Assembly (NCBI GenBank): GCA_004369045.1
Contig: ML213519.1
Location: 415,060-479,059 of the forward strand
Direction: 5' to 3'
From: Heliocybe sulcata
Taxonomy: Eukaryota; Basidiomycota; Agaricomycetes; Gloeophyllales; Gloeophyllaceae
DNA: 64,000 bases
Shown: in pieces, positions 1 through 11,291 of the stretch
How positions within the stretch are numbered: position 1 is the first letter of the stretch
Layout of the letters: each line of letters begins with the position of its first letter
Made by a program: the position numbers and the translations under genes
The notes under the pieces: model-generated
The model's input: the letters and a program-made list of their open reading frames with translations, nothing else
Databases searched by the model: none
Told to the model about the DNA's origin: nothing

Positions 1-2213
1 TGTGGGGCGTCCTTGGTCTGCATGATTTCTGTGCCAATGACATTACCAAGGCTGAAAGTGAAGAGGGTCAAGGCGTTGATCGTCGACTGATGATAGCGAA
101 GATGAGGACGAGAGAAAGTCAGATAGGATAAGGTAGGTCCCACCTTTTTGGTATGTCCACTAGTGTTGCTGGCGTTGTATGTGTATATCAGAGACAAGCT
201 GGGCCCGATAGTACCCATCAGGTATGTGGCTGGAGTAAACGGCGTGAGTCTGCGATGACGTACGGCCAGGAATCACTATCTCACCGAATAGAAGTACGCC
301 CTTGTTTCCGGAATTAGCCATGCCCACAAGCAGGGCTAGAGAGATGTCATTAGTCCAGCCTGCAGTCAGTCTGATGCGAGGCTGTTCCCGGCTCACCTGC
401 ACCAACAATCGTAGGTATAAGGGCGATGATAATAGGCAGCATTCGTTCTTTCTGCTATGGTATGAGGCGCATGGAGGAGAACCCAGGATATCCACCCACC
501 TTCCTGTCAGAGTACCACCCCACGAAAAGCGTCATGGCTGCACCAATAAAGCCGCCTGGAGCGTTGAGGATGAGGGTCTGCTTGGTGCTACGTACCAGAT
601 GAGTTGAGTGAGACAGCCTTTCATATCAACCTACGTATATCCGAAGCTCTTGACGATAATATTGCCGACTACGATGTGTCAGGAGAGTGCCTACAGTTAC
701 GGGGTGGACGGGCATTCACTTACAGACGCTGAGGGCGCCGTTCGGTATACTGGCTAAAGGGCCATCAGCATGTGAACTCAGCACAAGGATCAACACCGCC
801 CACCCAGCACCATAGTTAGCAGAACGATTATCCATGTCCTGCTATCCATCAATGTCTCGACGATCTGGTCCTTTTTAAGCGTTTTCGACTCGGTGCCGAC
901 CTGGTCATCGCGCACACGTTCAAGTGCGGCGATGCGCTCCTCCTTGCTGAGCATCTGCGCCTGGACGGGCGAGTCGGGCATCCAGATCAAGACGCATATG
1001 CCGACGATGATGGCGAGGCCGCCGATGAGGAGGTATAGGATTCTGTAAGGGAGGAAGGCGGTGCCGGAGTAGTATGAGATGCCCTGCAGGGAGATGGTAA
1101 GTGGAGCAGCATCGCTCAATACTAGAATCCCATACATATGCTACAAAACCACCGAAGATAGCGGTCAATCCGTTCTGCAGATTCCATTAGCTTTCCTGGA
1201 GGTCGGAAATGATAGAGGTATTAAACTTACCATGACATAAAACCAGGCGATTCTCAAGCCCTACACACGAGATCATCAGGGGCCGGTGGTGGACGGAAGC
1301 TCGGACGCTTACCTGCTCCTCTTTCTTGTAGAACATCGATATGATAAGAATAAGAATAGGCGCTACACAGCTCTCCAGCATGCCGAGGAGGAAGCGAAGG
1401 AAGAAAAAGGCACCGAACGAAGTCGTCGAAGCGTGAAGCATAAGAACGATCCCCCATAGGACGATGTTAGTGCCTGAAATATGTCAGCGTCGAGGTGAGG
1501 AGGAAACAAACGGACTAAACGCTACCTAAATACTTTGCTACTCGCAGTTTCTGGGAAATATAGACTGTAGGGAATTCCCAGGTCAGATATCCTGTTGGTA
1601 GTCGTCAGTGACAGATATCGCAGGAGAGAGTCCGGCATACCGAGATAGAAGGCCATCGCTACAAGGTTGTAATTCTAGTGATTGAGCCTTAGCGATGACA
1701 AGTGAGCAGAAAGCCTGGAGACTATTCACTTGGCCGGTAATGGGAAGACCCATAATGCTGTTCCCCCTTTTCAGTCAAAAAAAAAATGCGAGTACTAAGT
1801 GCATGCACCTTGCATAGTTCAAAGTATTCTTGTCTCTTTTAGAAGACGTTAGCGGACAGTATTGGGGTATGGTCCCATCACATAGCTATACTTACAGAAA
1901 TTGCGTGAAATAAACGGCAGAGCATAGCGGTGGTATAACCCAGTCCTAGACAAGAAAATTAGCCGGTTCCTGGAGCGAAGAGAAACGAAGGCACCAGTCT
2001 CCTCTTTAGCTTGCGATAGTATTCCTCGCTGAACTCGCTTGATCTTTGCTTGCCAACTAGTCGTAGCGCCTCGTCTCCATTCGAGACGTCGGTATCCTCA
2101 ACGGAAGATACATCCACGGAGAGATCATGCTTCTCGTCCGTAGCCTGGTCGTGTACGTGCGACACGCGCTTCTCGAGATGATCGACCACAACTTGCTCGA
2201 CAGCTGAGGACAT
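1..2213 (-). CDS. MFS permease, allantoate/Dal5 family (3' end cut)
   Basis: This is a twelve-helix major facilitator transporter of the anion:cation symporter (Dal5/allantoate permease) group, which in fungi carries small organic anions, vitamins or ureides across the plasma membrane. The start at 2213 opens a hydrophilic N-terminus (MSSAVEQVVVDHLEKRV) followed by the family's basic pre-helix segment RKLKRRLVPSFLF. Later exons give NTLNYASIMGLPITGQ, a segment ending FFLRFLLGMLESCVAP, the YKKEEQ loop near 1310-1330, and the central loop SKEERIAALERVRDDQVG near 900-960. The exons near 500-560 encode GGFIGAAMTLFVGWYSDRK. The last bases of the window still read LTLFTFSLGNVIGTE, so the C-terminal helices lie outside. 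At least eight short introns interrupt the gene. The substrate cannot be told from sequence. Family confident, exact exon ends less so. Confidence 0.88.
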
Positions 2214-5195
2214 TCTTGCGACCTTGGGAGGGAGAGGGAAAGCTCAAGACCACATTACGCTCATCCAGCGTCTTATAATCCCGAGAATTCCTCCTTCATC
2301 CAGGTACTGGCACTGTATCTCCACCCGTTCCGCCTCCCTGAGTATCTTTAGCTATCGCAGCAGTTAACATGGGTGGACTGGAGTCGTACCCATGGATGAT
2401 AAGGATTAACATTGCACTGGGCCTGGCTGTTATCAGAACCAGCCAAGGCGACGATATAAATAGGTGTACCCTCATCCCGTGAACGTAAGGATATGCTGAC
2501 CTCTCACTCTTGTGCTCAGTGCGAGAGTAGGGTGCAAGTCAATGCATGGAGTCTATACATGAGCTATATGCGCATCATCTGGACGATATGGTATCGTCGG
2601 ATTCAGAGCCTGGGATACATTAAGAAGGTAAATTCGTAAGGTTTACGACAGCGCGACATACCTGGAACGAAAATGCAATTTGCGGAACATTGTTGGTTCA
2701 GTGCAGATAATTGATAAGATTACGAATTGTCAGCGAAGGCTACAGATTTCGATATGCGTGCAATATGTGGGATGTGGGATACAGTGACTTACCTGTGCAC
2801 ATTCAAGCTAGACGAAGTCACTCACGCGGACCTGAGAACAAGATGGGAGATCCAATACGTCAAGTCTCTATTCCCCGTGCTCACTGCGTACGGAGAGGTG
2901 ATAGATGCATGCAATTAACAGTAAAGTCTTGGTCTTTCTTTGCAGAGTCGTAGACGGCACGCTTGACTTGAGGACGGCACGTGACTGACCATCGATCACG
3001 GGATGATCACGTTCATGACGCGTCAGCCGCATTTCCCGCCACCGCGGCCGGCTGCTGGCATGTTACTGGACAAAATCGAGATGGTCCGTGCGCAATTGCC
3101 ATATATACAGGCCCTCCGGTCTCGTCCTTTCGCCTCCGCTGCGTTTCTCCTGAGCTTTCTTTGCGCTTTCATGCGCGTCGTCGCGCCGGCATGTCCCTCT
3201 ACACATTCTACGCCCCTTAGCTGCCCTTGGATATTCTTTTGCTGCCGAGCTCCATGATCCTGGCATACCGACTCGGTGTTGCCTTTTAGATGGCGTTCGA
3301 AGAACCACTTGCAGGGCTGTCACCGAAATACGTGCCGAGAGCGCTGTTAGAAGGATGCAGATGGATGCACGCACACACATGTACGTCCATTCATTCCTCT
3401 TCTAGGGACATGATCTCTCGAGGGTTTGTCACCTTTCTAGCATTTTTTCAGCAACGGCGGTCCCCAGCTAAACCTCTCCGTCGACCCGTCCTTCATTACG
3501 CGCTTGGCCTGTATAGTTCATTTCTATCTACTCGCAAGCTGCAAGCCACCCGTCATTCAATCCTCCAGTGACAACGCCTTCTCGTGGCTTGTCTGGTTCC
3601 GCGCATCAGCAGGTCCTCACCCCTGGTGACTTACTACGCAAAAACAAGATCCTGGATGAGACATTCTTATCTTCAACCGCTTTCCCTTTGTTAAGCATAA
3701 CTCACGACGAGGTCCTTGACATCGGTCCTTTTCAAAGAAAAGAAGTCCTCAGGGTAGAGGCTGCATGCAAGGCCAGCTAACCGGCGGTCGGCTCTACTGC
3801 TATCCCTCGTTCACGCATGGTGTCCTTCGGTTGAGACATGGATGTTCGGTTGCCGTCCGAAAGGAGCAAGTCTCTAGTTATCCTTGTCTCAGGACTTGGT
3901 TTCTCCAGTGGTCCCATATTCCGAAGACGTTGCGCTTAATTGGGGGCGGAGGCTGGTCCGTTGTCTCTGCATCAAGTCATCCGATCGTCGGCTTCGCCTG
4001 GGATGTTGCTGCCACAAGTATTCTATTCTGATTCTGGACAGGATTATGAAGAACTGCTCAAGGCAACGCCCCAATTTGCTCGAAGTTGAAAAGGGACATA
4101 CATACCTCGACTCGTGCTTCACTCCTCAGGAGCCGTTATCAGCTTCGCAATACCGACAACGCAGGCTACAGTCCGAGCAAGGCATATCTGGATGCATGGA
4201 AGGAAAAATATGGGAATACGGGGGCAGCTAATCGCTATTCGAAAGGGCGGGCTCGAGAATGCCGGTATCAACCTGGATTAATCGCCTGGCTCGGAAGGAA
4301 CCTGTGGGCGCTCCTCTATCTTCGGATGGAGCATCAGCACCCCTGAGCGATCTGGCATAGAGGCACCATCCTGACATCGCATGGGACAATAAACTCTCAA
4401 AGGTCCGGATAGGAACGAGGCCTCTGTCGATGCTGGCCCGCCATCTGGGGAAAGTTCCATCTGCAACACTGAATCAACCAGACATGCAATTCTGAGACAA
4501 CATCTATCGGTATCTTCGGAACTCCTGAGTCAGAGATATTCGCTGATCCCCATTCTGGCCTGCTCCAATACGTGGACATGTGTCTTTCCTGACCGCAGTT
4601 ATTTTGACTGCCTATATCCTTCATATCGGGGAGACCGGTATCGGATGCTCGTTCAGTGACCTGAGACCTTTCCAGGCCCAAAGAACACGCAAGGTTAGAT
4701 CTGAATAGCCAGCTTAAGTCTAAGAGAACTGCACGACAAGGTGCTCACCGGTCCTTTCTGTCTGCCTTGTCTGAAGGAAGACAGCCCCCGGAAAACATTC
4801 AGGATTGGTCCGGGCACGCAACTGGCCATTGGTTGTTTGGTCTTAGTTTCCCGGTGTAGGCTGATGTCTATCAAGTCAGTCTGGTCAGCAATGATTTCGA
4901 CTTGGTCAGTAGGGAGTTGAAGGTCGCGCGTATGTCTGCTATTTCTACCGCGAGAAATACGACATCTTCGCCGCATGATAATGAACTGGCATGCAATGTC
5001 CATGAATTCCCAACTGAGTACTCCGTTAGCAATGTGTTGCGGAAGGGACGAGCACGCTTGGACTGATCGAGGATCGCCGCCGTATCCAATAATAGGCGCA
5101 CGCTAAATATAGACAGACACGTCTGCATTCCCTCCGCAGTGAAGTGGCCACTTTCAAACCACTAACACGGGCTGGTCACTGCATACTCTTGGGCC
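2214..5195. other. Intergenic stretch, no gene recognised
   Basis: About 3 kb between the MFS permease and STT3. A TATA-like tataaata lies near 2456. Several open frames of 60-115 codons exist on both strands, for example 2727-2918 (+) and 4871-5128 (-), but none resembles a family I know, and none connects to neighbouring frames through good splice sites into a longer protein. One could be a small lineage-specific gene or a decayed one. I see no terminal repeats, no transposase motifs and no RNA gene. Confidence 0.4.
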
Positions 5196-7982
5196 ATGCT
5201 GGCCTATTCGCTCCCTTCTGATATCTCCCCTTCAACCTATGTCAATGCTGCGTCGCTAGTGCGCATTGTCGCCCTCGGTCTCATCTCTGCAGCGGCAATC
5301 TCCTCGCGTCTGTTCGCGGTCATTAACTTTGAGAGCATCATCCATGAATTGTGGGTGCTATTGTGTCCAGACTATTACAGTGCTGACTACAGACACAGCG
5401 ATCCGTGGTTTAACTAGTGAGTAATGCCTAATGGTTAGTGAACGGATACAGACAACGGGTTACAGTCGGGCAACCAAGGTGCTAGCTTCTGAGGGATTCT
5501 ATGTGCGTAGCCAGTCGTATTTCCGTTGAAACGCGTGGCTAACGATACTCGCAGGAATTCTGGAATTGGTTTGATCCTACAGCATGGTACCCGCTTGGCC
5601 GTGTCGTCGGCGGGACGATCTACCCCGGTCTAATGGCGACTAGCGGGGTCATCTACAACCTCCTCCACGCCCTCAACCTCCCCGTCGACATTCGGAACAT
5701 CTGTGTCCTCCTTGCTCCTGGGTTCAGTGCTCTGACTGCATGGGCTACTTACATGTTCACGAAAGAGATGAAAGACGAGTCTGCCGGGCTCCTCGCCGCC
5801 GCGTTCATTGGCATCGTCCCGGGTTACATCTCCCGCTCTGTGGCCGGCTCCTATGACAACGAGGCCATTGCCATCTTCCTGCTTATGTTCACCTTCTTTG
5901 CGTGGATCAAGGCGCTTAAGACGGGCAGCGCGCTCTTTGGCACTGTCGCGGCGTTGTTCTACTTTTACATGGTGGCTGCGTGGGGTAAGCATCCCATCAA
6001 CCGGTGTAGTGCTTTTGTTAACGATGTTGATATTACAGGCGGTTATGCGTTCATCACGAACATGATCCCGCTGCACGCCTTCGTGCTGCTCCTCATGGGC
6101 CGGTACACCAGCCGGCTCTACGTCGCCTATTGCTCGTGGTATGCTATTGGCACTCTCTCGAGTATGCAGGTTCCCTTCGTCGGCTTCCAGCCCGTCCGTA
6201 CTAGCGAGCACATGGCTGCCTTAGGTAACTCACTCGCACCCCCTTCATTCCTCACCGCTCATCATCGCTACCAGGTATCTTCGGCCTCCTGCAGATCGTC
6301 GCCTTCGCGCAACTGATTCGCTCGCACGTATCATCAAAGCAGTTCCAGGACTTGCTGTTTGTGTCCGTCATCAGCGCGGCAGGACTCGGTATGGCTGCGA
6401 TGGTCTTGCTGACCTATAAAGGCTGGATTGCCCCTTGGACTGGGCGGTTCTACTCGCTCTGGGATACCGGCTATGCGAAGAAGTGAGTTCTCTCCTGCAA
6501 TTCCAGTCTCTTTTCTGACTTTGTCTCAGGTACATCCCCATCATTGCCTCCGTCTCTGAGCACCAGCCTACCGCCTGGCCATCCTTCTTCATGGACCTGC
6601 ACATGCTCACCTTCCTCTTCCCGTTCGGCGTCCTGGCGCTGTTCCGCCAGCTCAGGGATGAGCACGTATTCGTGATTATCTACGCGGTGATGGGGACGTA
6701 CTTTGCGGGCGTGATGGTAAGGTTGATGTTGACGCTGACACCGTGCGTATGTGTGGCGAGCGCGGTGGGGCTGAGTCAGCTGATTGATACGTTCGTGGAC
6801 CCGAGAGAGCCCGACGTCGAGCAAGAGAAGGAGGGCGGTGATGCTGCACCGAGTAAGCAGGCGGCGAAAAAGGAGAAGAATGCGGCGCCGATTACGGGTG
6901 TGGGTGCCATTGACGATATCGTCTCAACCCTTTCTGGTGCGAGCTCGCCCGAGAAGGACAAGTCTGGCAAGACCAAGGCCGGCATTTTCGGGCTCGACAC
7001 TCGCATGGTCGTCCTCTTCAACACGGCCGCGATGCTCCTCTTCTTCGTTCTGCACTGCACATGGGTCACGTCGAACGCCTACTCGTCGCCCTCTGTTGTC
7101 CTGGCTTCCACGAACCCCGATGGGAGCCAGCATATTATCGATGATTTCAGAGAGGCATATTATTGGCTGAGGATGAATACGAAGGAGGACGCTGTGGTGA
7201 TGAGTTGGTGGGATTATGGGTACCAGATTGCCGGGATGGCGGACAGGGTGACGTTGGTTGATAACAACACTTGGAATAACAGTGTGTTCTTTCTTCATTA
7301 CCTTCCTAGGTACAAGGCTAACGGCGGGATGTGCAGCCCACATCGCGACCGTCGGCAAAGCGATGTCCTCACCCGAAGAGATTGCATACCCGATCCTGCG
7401 GAAACACGACGTTAACTACGTGCTCGTCATCTTCGGCGGGCTCATAGGCTACTCGGGCGACGACATCAACAAGTTCTTGTGGATGGTGCGGATCGCGCAG
7501 GGCGTGTGGCCCGATGAGATCCAGGAGCCGAATTATTTCACGCCGCAGGGCGAGTATCGGGTGGACGACCAGGCGAGCAAGGCGATGAGGGAGAGTTTGA
7601 TGTATAAGATGAGCTATTACCGGTTTGCGGAGCTGTTTGGTGGGGGACAGGTTATGGATCGAGTTAGGCAGCAGCAGCTGCCGAAGCAGAGTCCTACACT
7701 GGATTACCTAGGTGAGGCGCATTTTGGCAGGGTAATCCGCGTCTCGTTGCTGAAACTGCGCTTTTGTAGATGAGGCCTTTACGTCGGAAAACTGGATCGT
7801 GAGTCCCTATTTATTTGGCGATAGTGGATGTTGCTGATGAGTTGTCGTCTACAAAGGTCCGGATTTACCAAGTCAAGAAAGAGGACTCGCTAGGCCGGGA
7901 CCTGAAAAGCGCGAATGGGTTTGCGCAGGGGAAGAAGAGGAAGCGGAGTAAGCCGCCTGTGAAGAGGAGGGCGCTGGCGTGA
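5196..7982 (+). CDS. STT3: Oligosaccharyltransferase catalytic subunit STT3
   Basis: STT3 is the catalytic subunit of the ER-membrane oligosaccharyltransferase. It moves the lipid-linked glycan onto Asn of N-X-S/T sequons. The first exons splice to give HEFDPWFNYRATKVL, whose Asp belongs to the metal-binding site. The body is a run of hydrophobic helices (5630-6790). A charged Lys/Glu-rich insert follows at about 6800-6980. The luminal domain then carries the family signature [15 protein letters not shown] near 7205, with the conserved [18 protein letters not shown] reconstituted across an intron (about 7281-7341). The DK-type motif DINKFLWM lies near 7465. The C-terminus is basic ([16 protein letters not shown]) as in other fungal STT3s. 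Exons join in frame and the length fits the family (about 750 residues). The 3' end lies inside a tandem duplication but the gene itself is whole. Confidence 0.96.
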
Positions 7983-9727
7983 GCCTCGAAAATCCGTTGT
8001 AGTACCTACTAAGTATTTAATGGAAGTGTTTTCTCTGCTTGTCGTGCGGATTGCATCGGTATTGCTACGCCAGGTGCCGTTTCTGTTCAAGTGGCAGAAT
8101 CTCTTACGTCGCCCGTACGAAGTGCTCGACACATACATCGTTCAACCAAGGTCGCTAGGATCGCGTATGATCTGCCTAAATCGAGTATGTTCTGCTACCT
8201 GGTTTATAACTTGGGGTATAAACTTGGGGGTAGCCGGCCACCGCGTCGCGCGGCATTGATACGAGTCCTGAGTAGATCTGTGGTAGTGTTGTGATTGAGT
8301 AACCCTATATATAATACTATACATATGATACTACAGTGATTCCCGCAAATAAAACCCTCCAGTTGAATATACTTCACGCATCATGCCATAGAACCTGGCT
8401 CAACTGACCTGCGCCACCGACTACAAGTCCCATTCAATATATATTCCCACGGTAACAGAGGTGAATTCGACAGCTTTGATGGGTGAGGCATGCTAAAGGA
8501 GTGATAAAATCATAAAGATGGGCCAGTATGCAGGTCCTATTCTCATATGGTTATATTCAAAATTTGAGGAGCAAAGGAGTCAGCGTCATGGAGACCGACA
8601 AGAAATAGTGATCGGGACCACTACAAAACGCGTTTCGTACTCCGCTTGTAGTCTCAATAGAAGCGGGGTTTCATTTCGGTGTATTGATGACTACAAAGAC
8701 GTTCATACTCCGATTACTCGGCATTTATTTTCCCACAGCGGAAACGTTCGGCAAAGCGCCCAAAAAATGTATGCAAAGACTCATCGATGTGTGCATAAGG
8801 TGAGACTTGACCAACATTCACCGAGACCCATGTTGACTGTTTGCCCTGTAAGTGAGCTATATAATGGCAGACAGCTGAGCCCTGCTGTATCGCTGCACCG
8901 AGCAGATATAATAATATAACAGGGGATATACGGGCCTCAAATGCAATGATCATCGGTGGGACCCACACGGACAAACTAGTTTGTCCGTTTGGTTCCACGG
9001 GCACGTAATCTAAGCGGGCCATCCAGTATGGTCTCTGCCACATAACCCGCGCAGTGGCATGCGCAAATGCCACTTGCACTTGGTCGCCTTATAACTCTGC
9101 CACAACTCTTGGTCCCTGCTCGGATGTCTGCACCCTCCCACTGCTGAAACCCCATCACCCTGTGTTACCCCCCATTGCTGCTACCGTCACGACCATTACA
9201 CCTGCAGAGATGTCGGACACCGCTGAGAAGCCCGAGAGGGCTAGTCCTTCCGTGCTACCCGAGGGACTAGTCCACATATCGGATGAAATCGATGCGATGG
9301 TGGCATACTTGAGGCAGCTGGACAGGCCATTGCTACAAGAATTGGCTGAGGTTAGCTCATCGCTGCTTGGACTTGTGCCGTTTGCTGGAAGGTAGAAACT
9401 GACCATTGATGTTTCCGACTCTCAGAAGTGGCACGTGAGTGTGAATATGGAAAATGAGGAGATCATTCAAGAGCTGGGAGTGAAAGTTCGAGAGAGTCTG
9501 GTATCGTGAGTAGAGCTCGTCAATACCGGAGAATGCATGGTGAATTTAGAACTGCGCAGGCACCCAGATGAGGAGACGAGGGAGCTGCTGGAGAAATTGG
9601 AAAGGGAGAAGGACTATGAGATGGCGCTAGCTGCACAAGAGGAGGAAAATACCAGTCTCCGTAACCCGAACAGTGAGGGCCAAGACGAGGTCATGGAGGA
9701 CTCCGAAGCGGTAGAAGGAGCAGATAC
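7899..9727. repeat. Tandem segmental duplication, unit 1
   Basis: Left unit of a direct duplication. Its homologous parts are 7899-8201 (STT3 tail and 3' flank, matching 9728-10034), about 8790-9650 (spacer and first exons of the orphan gene, matching about 10272-11125) and 9651-9727 (matching about 11213-11291). A private block at about 8202-8789 has no counterpart in unit 2; near 8202-8228 it contains a short direct repeat of the type tataaacttgggg. Unit 1 also lacks about 68-85 bases present in unit 2 near 11130-11212. The junction with unit 2 at 9727/9728 shares only a base or two with both parents. Confidence 0.92.
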
Positions 9728-9734
9728 GACCTGA
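9210..9734 (+). CDS. Truncated 5' copy of the acidic repeat orphan gene
   Basis: This short gene is the duplicated 5' part of the gene at 10694. The ATG at 9210 opens MSDTAEKPERASPSV. Three exons, 9210-9350, 9396-9505 and 9560-9734, use the same splice sites as the parent, and their summed length is a multiple of three, giving 141 residues. A small internal deletion fused parental exons 3 and 4 without breaking the frame, removing an acidic stretch. The stop TGA at 9732-9734 comes from the duplicated STT3 tail across the junction, so the last residues are chimeric (EGADTT). In the three exons I count about 20 base differences from the parent by hand, of which roughly 17 change the residue. 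It may be expressed, since it carries the parental upstream region, or it may be decaying. No function is recognised. Confidence 0.6.
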
Positions 9735-9811
9735 AAAGCGCGAATGGGTTTGCGCAGGGGAAGAAGAGGAAGCGGAGTAAGCCGCCTGTGAAGAGGAGGG
9801 CGCTGGCGTGA
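9728..9811 (+). pseudogene. Duplicated STT3 C-terminal tail fragment
   Basis: An exact copy of the last 84 bases of STT3 including its stop codon, stranded in unit 2 without the rest of the gene. It has no start of its own and is read in another frame by the truncated orphan copy, which takes its stop codon here. It is a by-product of the tandem duplication. The STT3 3' flank follows it, so a second STT3 polyadenylation region may also be present. Confidence 0.9.
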
Positions 9812-11291
9812 GCCTCGAAAATCCGTTGTAGTACCTACTAAGTATTTAATGCAAGTGTTTTCTCTGCTTGTCGCGTGCGGATTTGCATCGGTATTGCTAC
9901 GGCAGGTGCCGTTTCTATTCAAGTGGCAGATTCTCTTACGTCGCCCGTACGAAGTGCTCGACACATACATCGTTCAACCAAGGTCGCCAGGATCGCGTAT
10001 GATCTGCCTAAATCGAGTACGTTCTGCTACCTGGCAACGTTCAGTAGGCAGAAGCGGCTTCTCGGGCCGGGCCGACTTAGTTGTGAGTGGCTGCATCGAA
10101 CTGCTTGTTCTCTCCAGCTGCTGCCTGTGAGCTTGGCACTAGGTACTCCCCTCAGACGTTCGAGGGGGGAAGGCCATATCTTCCTTTTACTTTTGAACCG
10201 CAGTACTAATGGTGCAGTGCCATGAAGGAGAGATCTGTCATCTCAAGCTTTCCGGCGCGCGATACGGATTTTCATGTGCGTAAGGTGAGAATTGACAAAC
10301 ATTCACCGAAACCCATGTTGACTGTTCCGCGTGTGTGAGCTATATTATAAGATGCAATGACAGCTAAGCCCTGCTGAGTCGCTGCACCGAGCAGATATAT
10401 AACAGGGGATACACGGACGCTCAAATGCAATGATCATCGGCGGGACCCACACAGACAAACTAGTTTGTCCGTTTTGTTCCACGGGCACGTAATCTAAGCG
10501 GGCCATCCAGGATGGTCTCTGCCACCTAACCCGCGCAGTGGCATGCGCAAATGCCACTTGCACTTGGTCGCCTTATAACTCTGCCACAGCTCTTGGTCCC
10601 TGCTCGGATGTCTGCACCCTCCCACTGCTGAAACCCCATCACCCTGTGTTGCTCCCTATTGCTGCTACCGTCACGACCATTACACCTGCAGAGATGTCGG
10701 ACACCGCTGACAAGACCGAGAGGGCTAGTCCTTCCGTGCCACCCGAGGGACTAGTCCACATGTCGGATGGAATCGATACGTTGGTGGCATACTTGAGGCA
10801 GCTGGACAGGCCAATGCTGCAAGAATTTGCTGAGGTCAATTCATCGCTGCTTGGACTTGTGCCGTTTGCTGGAAGGTAGAAACTGACCATTGATGTTTCC
10901 GACTCTCAGAAGTGGTACGTGAGTGTGGATATGGAAAATGAGGAGATCATCCAAGAGCTGGGAGTGAAAGTTCGAGAGAGTCTGACATGGTGAGTAGAGC
11001 TCGTCAATACCGAGAATGCATGGTGAATTTAGAACTGTGCAGGGAACCGGATGAGGAGACGAGGGAGGTGCTGGAGAAATTGGAAAGGGAGAAGGACTAT
11101 GAGATGGCGCTAGCTGCACAAGAGGAGGAATGGGGATCACACTCAGAAGAGGAGAGCGGAGAAGAAACGGAGGAAGAGGAGCCTAAAGCGTGAGTGAAGC
11201 TCATATTCTGAATACCAGTCTCCGTAACCCGAACAGTGAGGGCCAAGACGAGGTCATGGAGGACTCCGAAGCGGTAGAAGGAGCAGATACG
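9728..11291. repeat. Tandem segmental duplication, unit 2
   Basis: Right unit of the duplication. It starts abruptly inside STT3 coding sequence (the tail ending ...KRRALA) and ends inside exon 4 of the orphan gene, after which the unique parental sequence continues. Its private block is about 10035-10271, different in sequence and length from the private block of unit 1. The first ~120 bases match unit 1 exactly, whereas the orphan-gene exons differ at several percent of sites by hand count. Confidence 0.92.

Noticed and set aside
2214-5195. Possible gene in the long gap before STT3
   Set aside because: Several 60-110-codon frames were tried on both strands; none joins through splice sites into a protein I could support.
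11190-11218. 29-base intron for exon 3 of the acidic orphan
   Set aside because: A later acceptor at 11236 gives a 47-base intron in the same phase, the usual size here, so the shorter one was not used.
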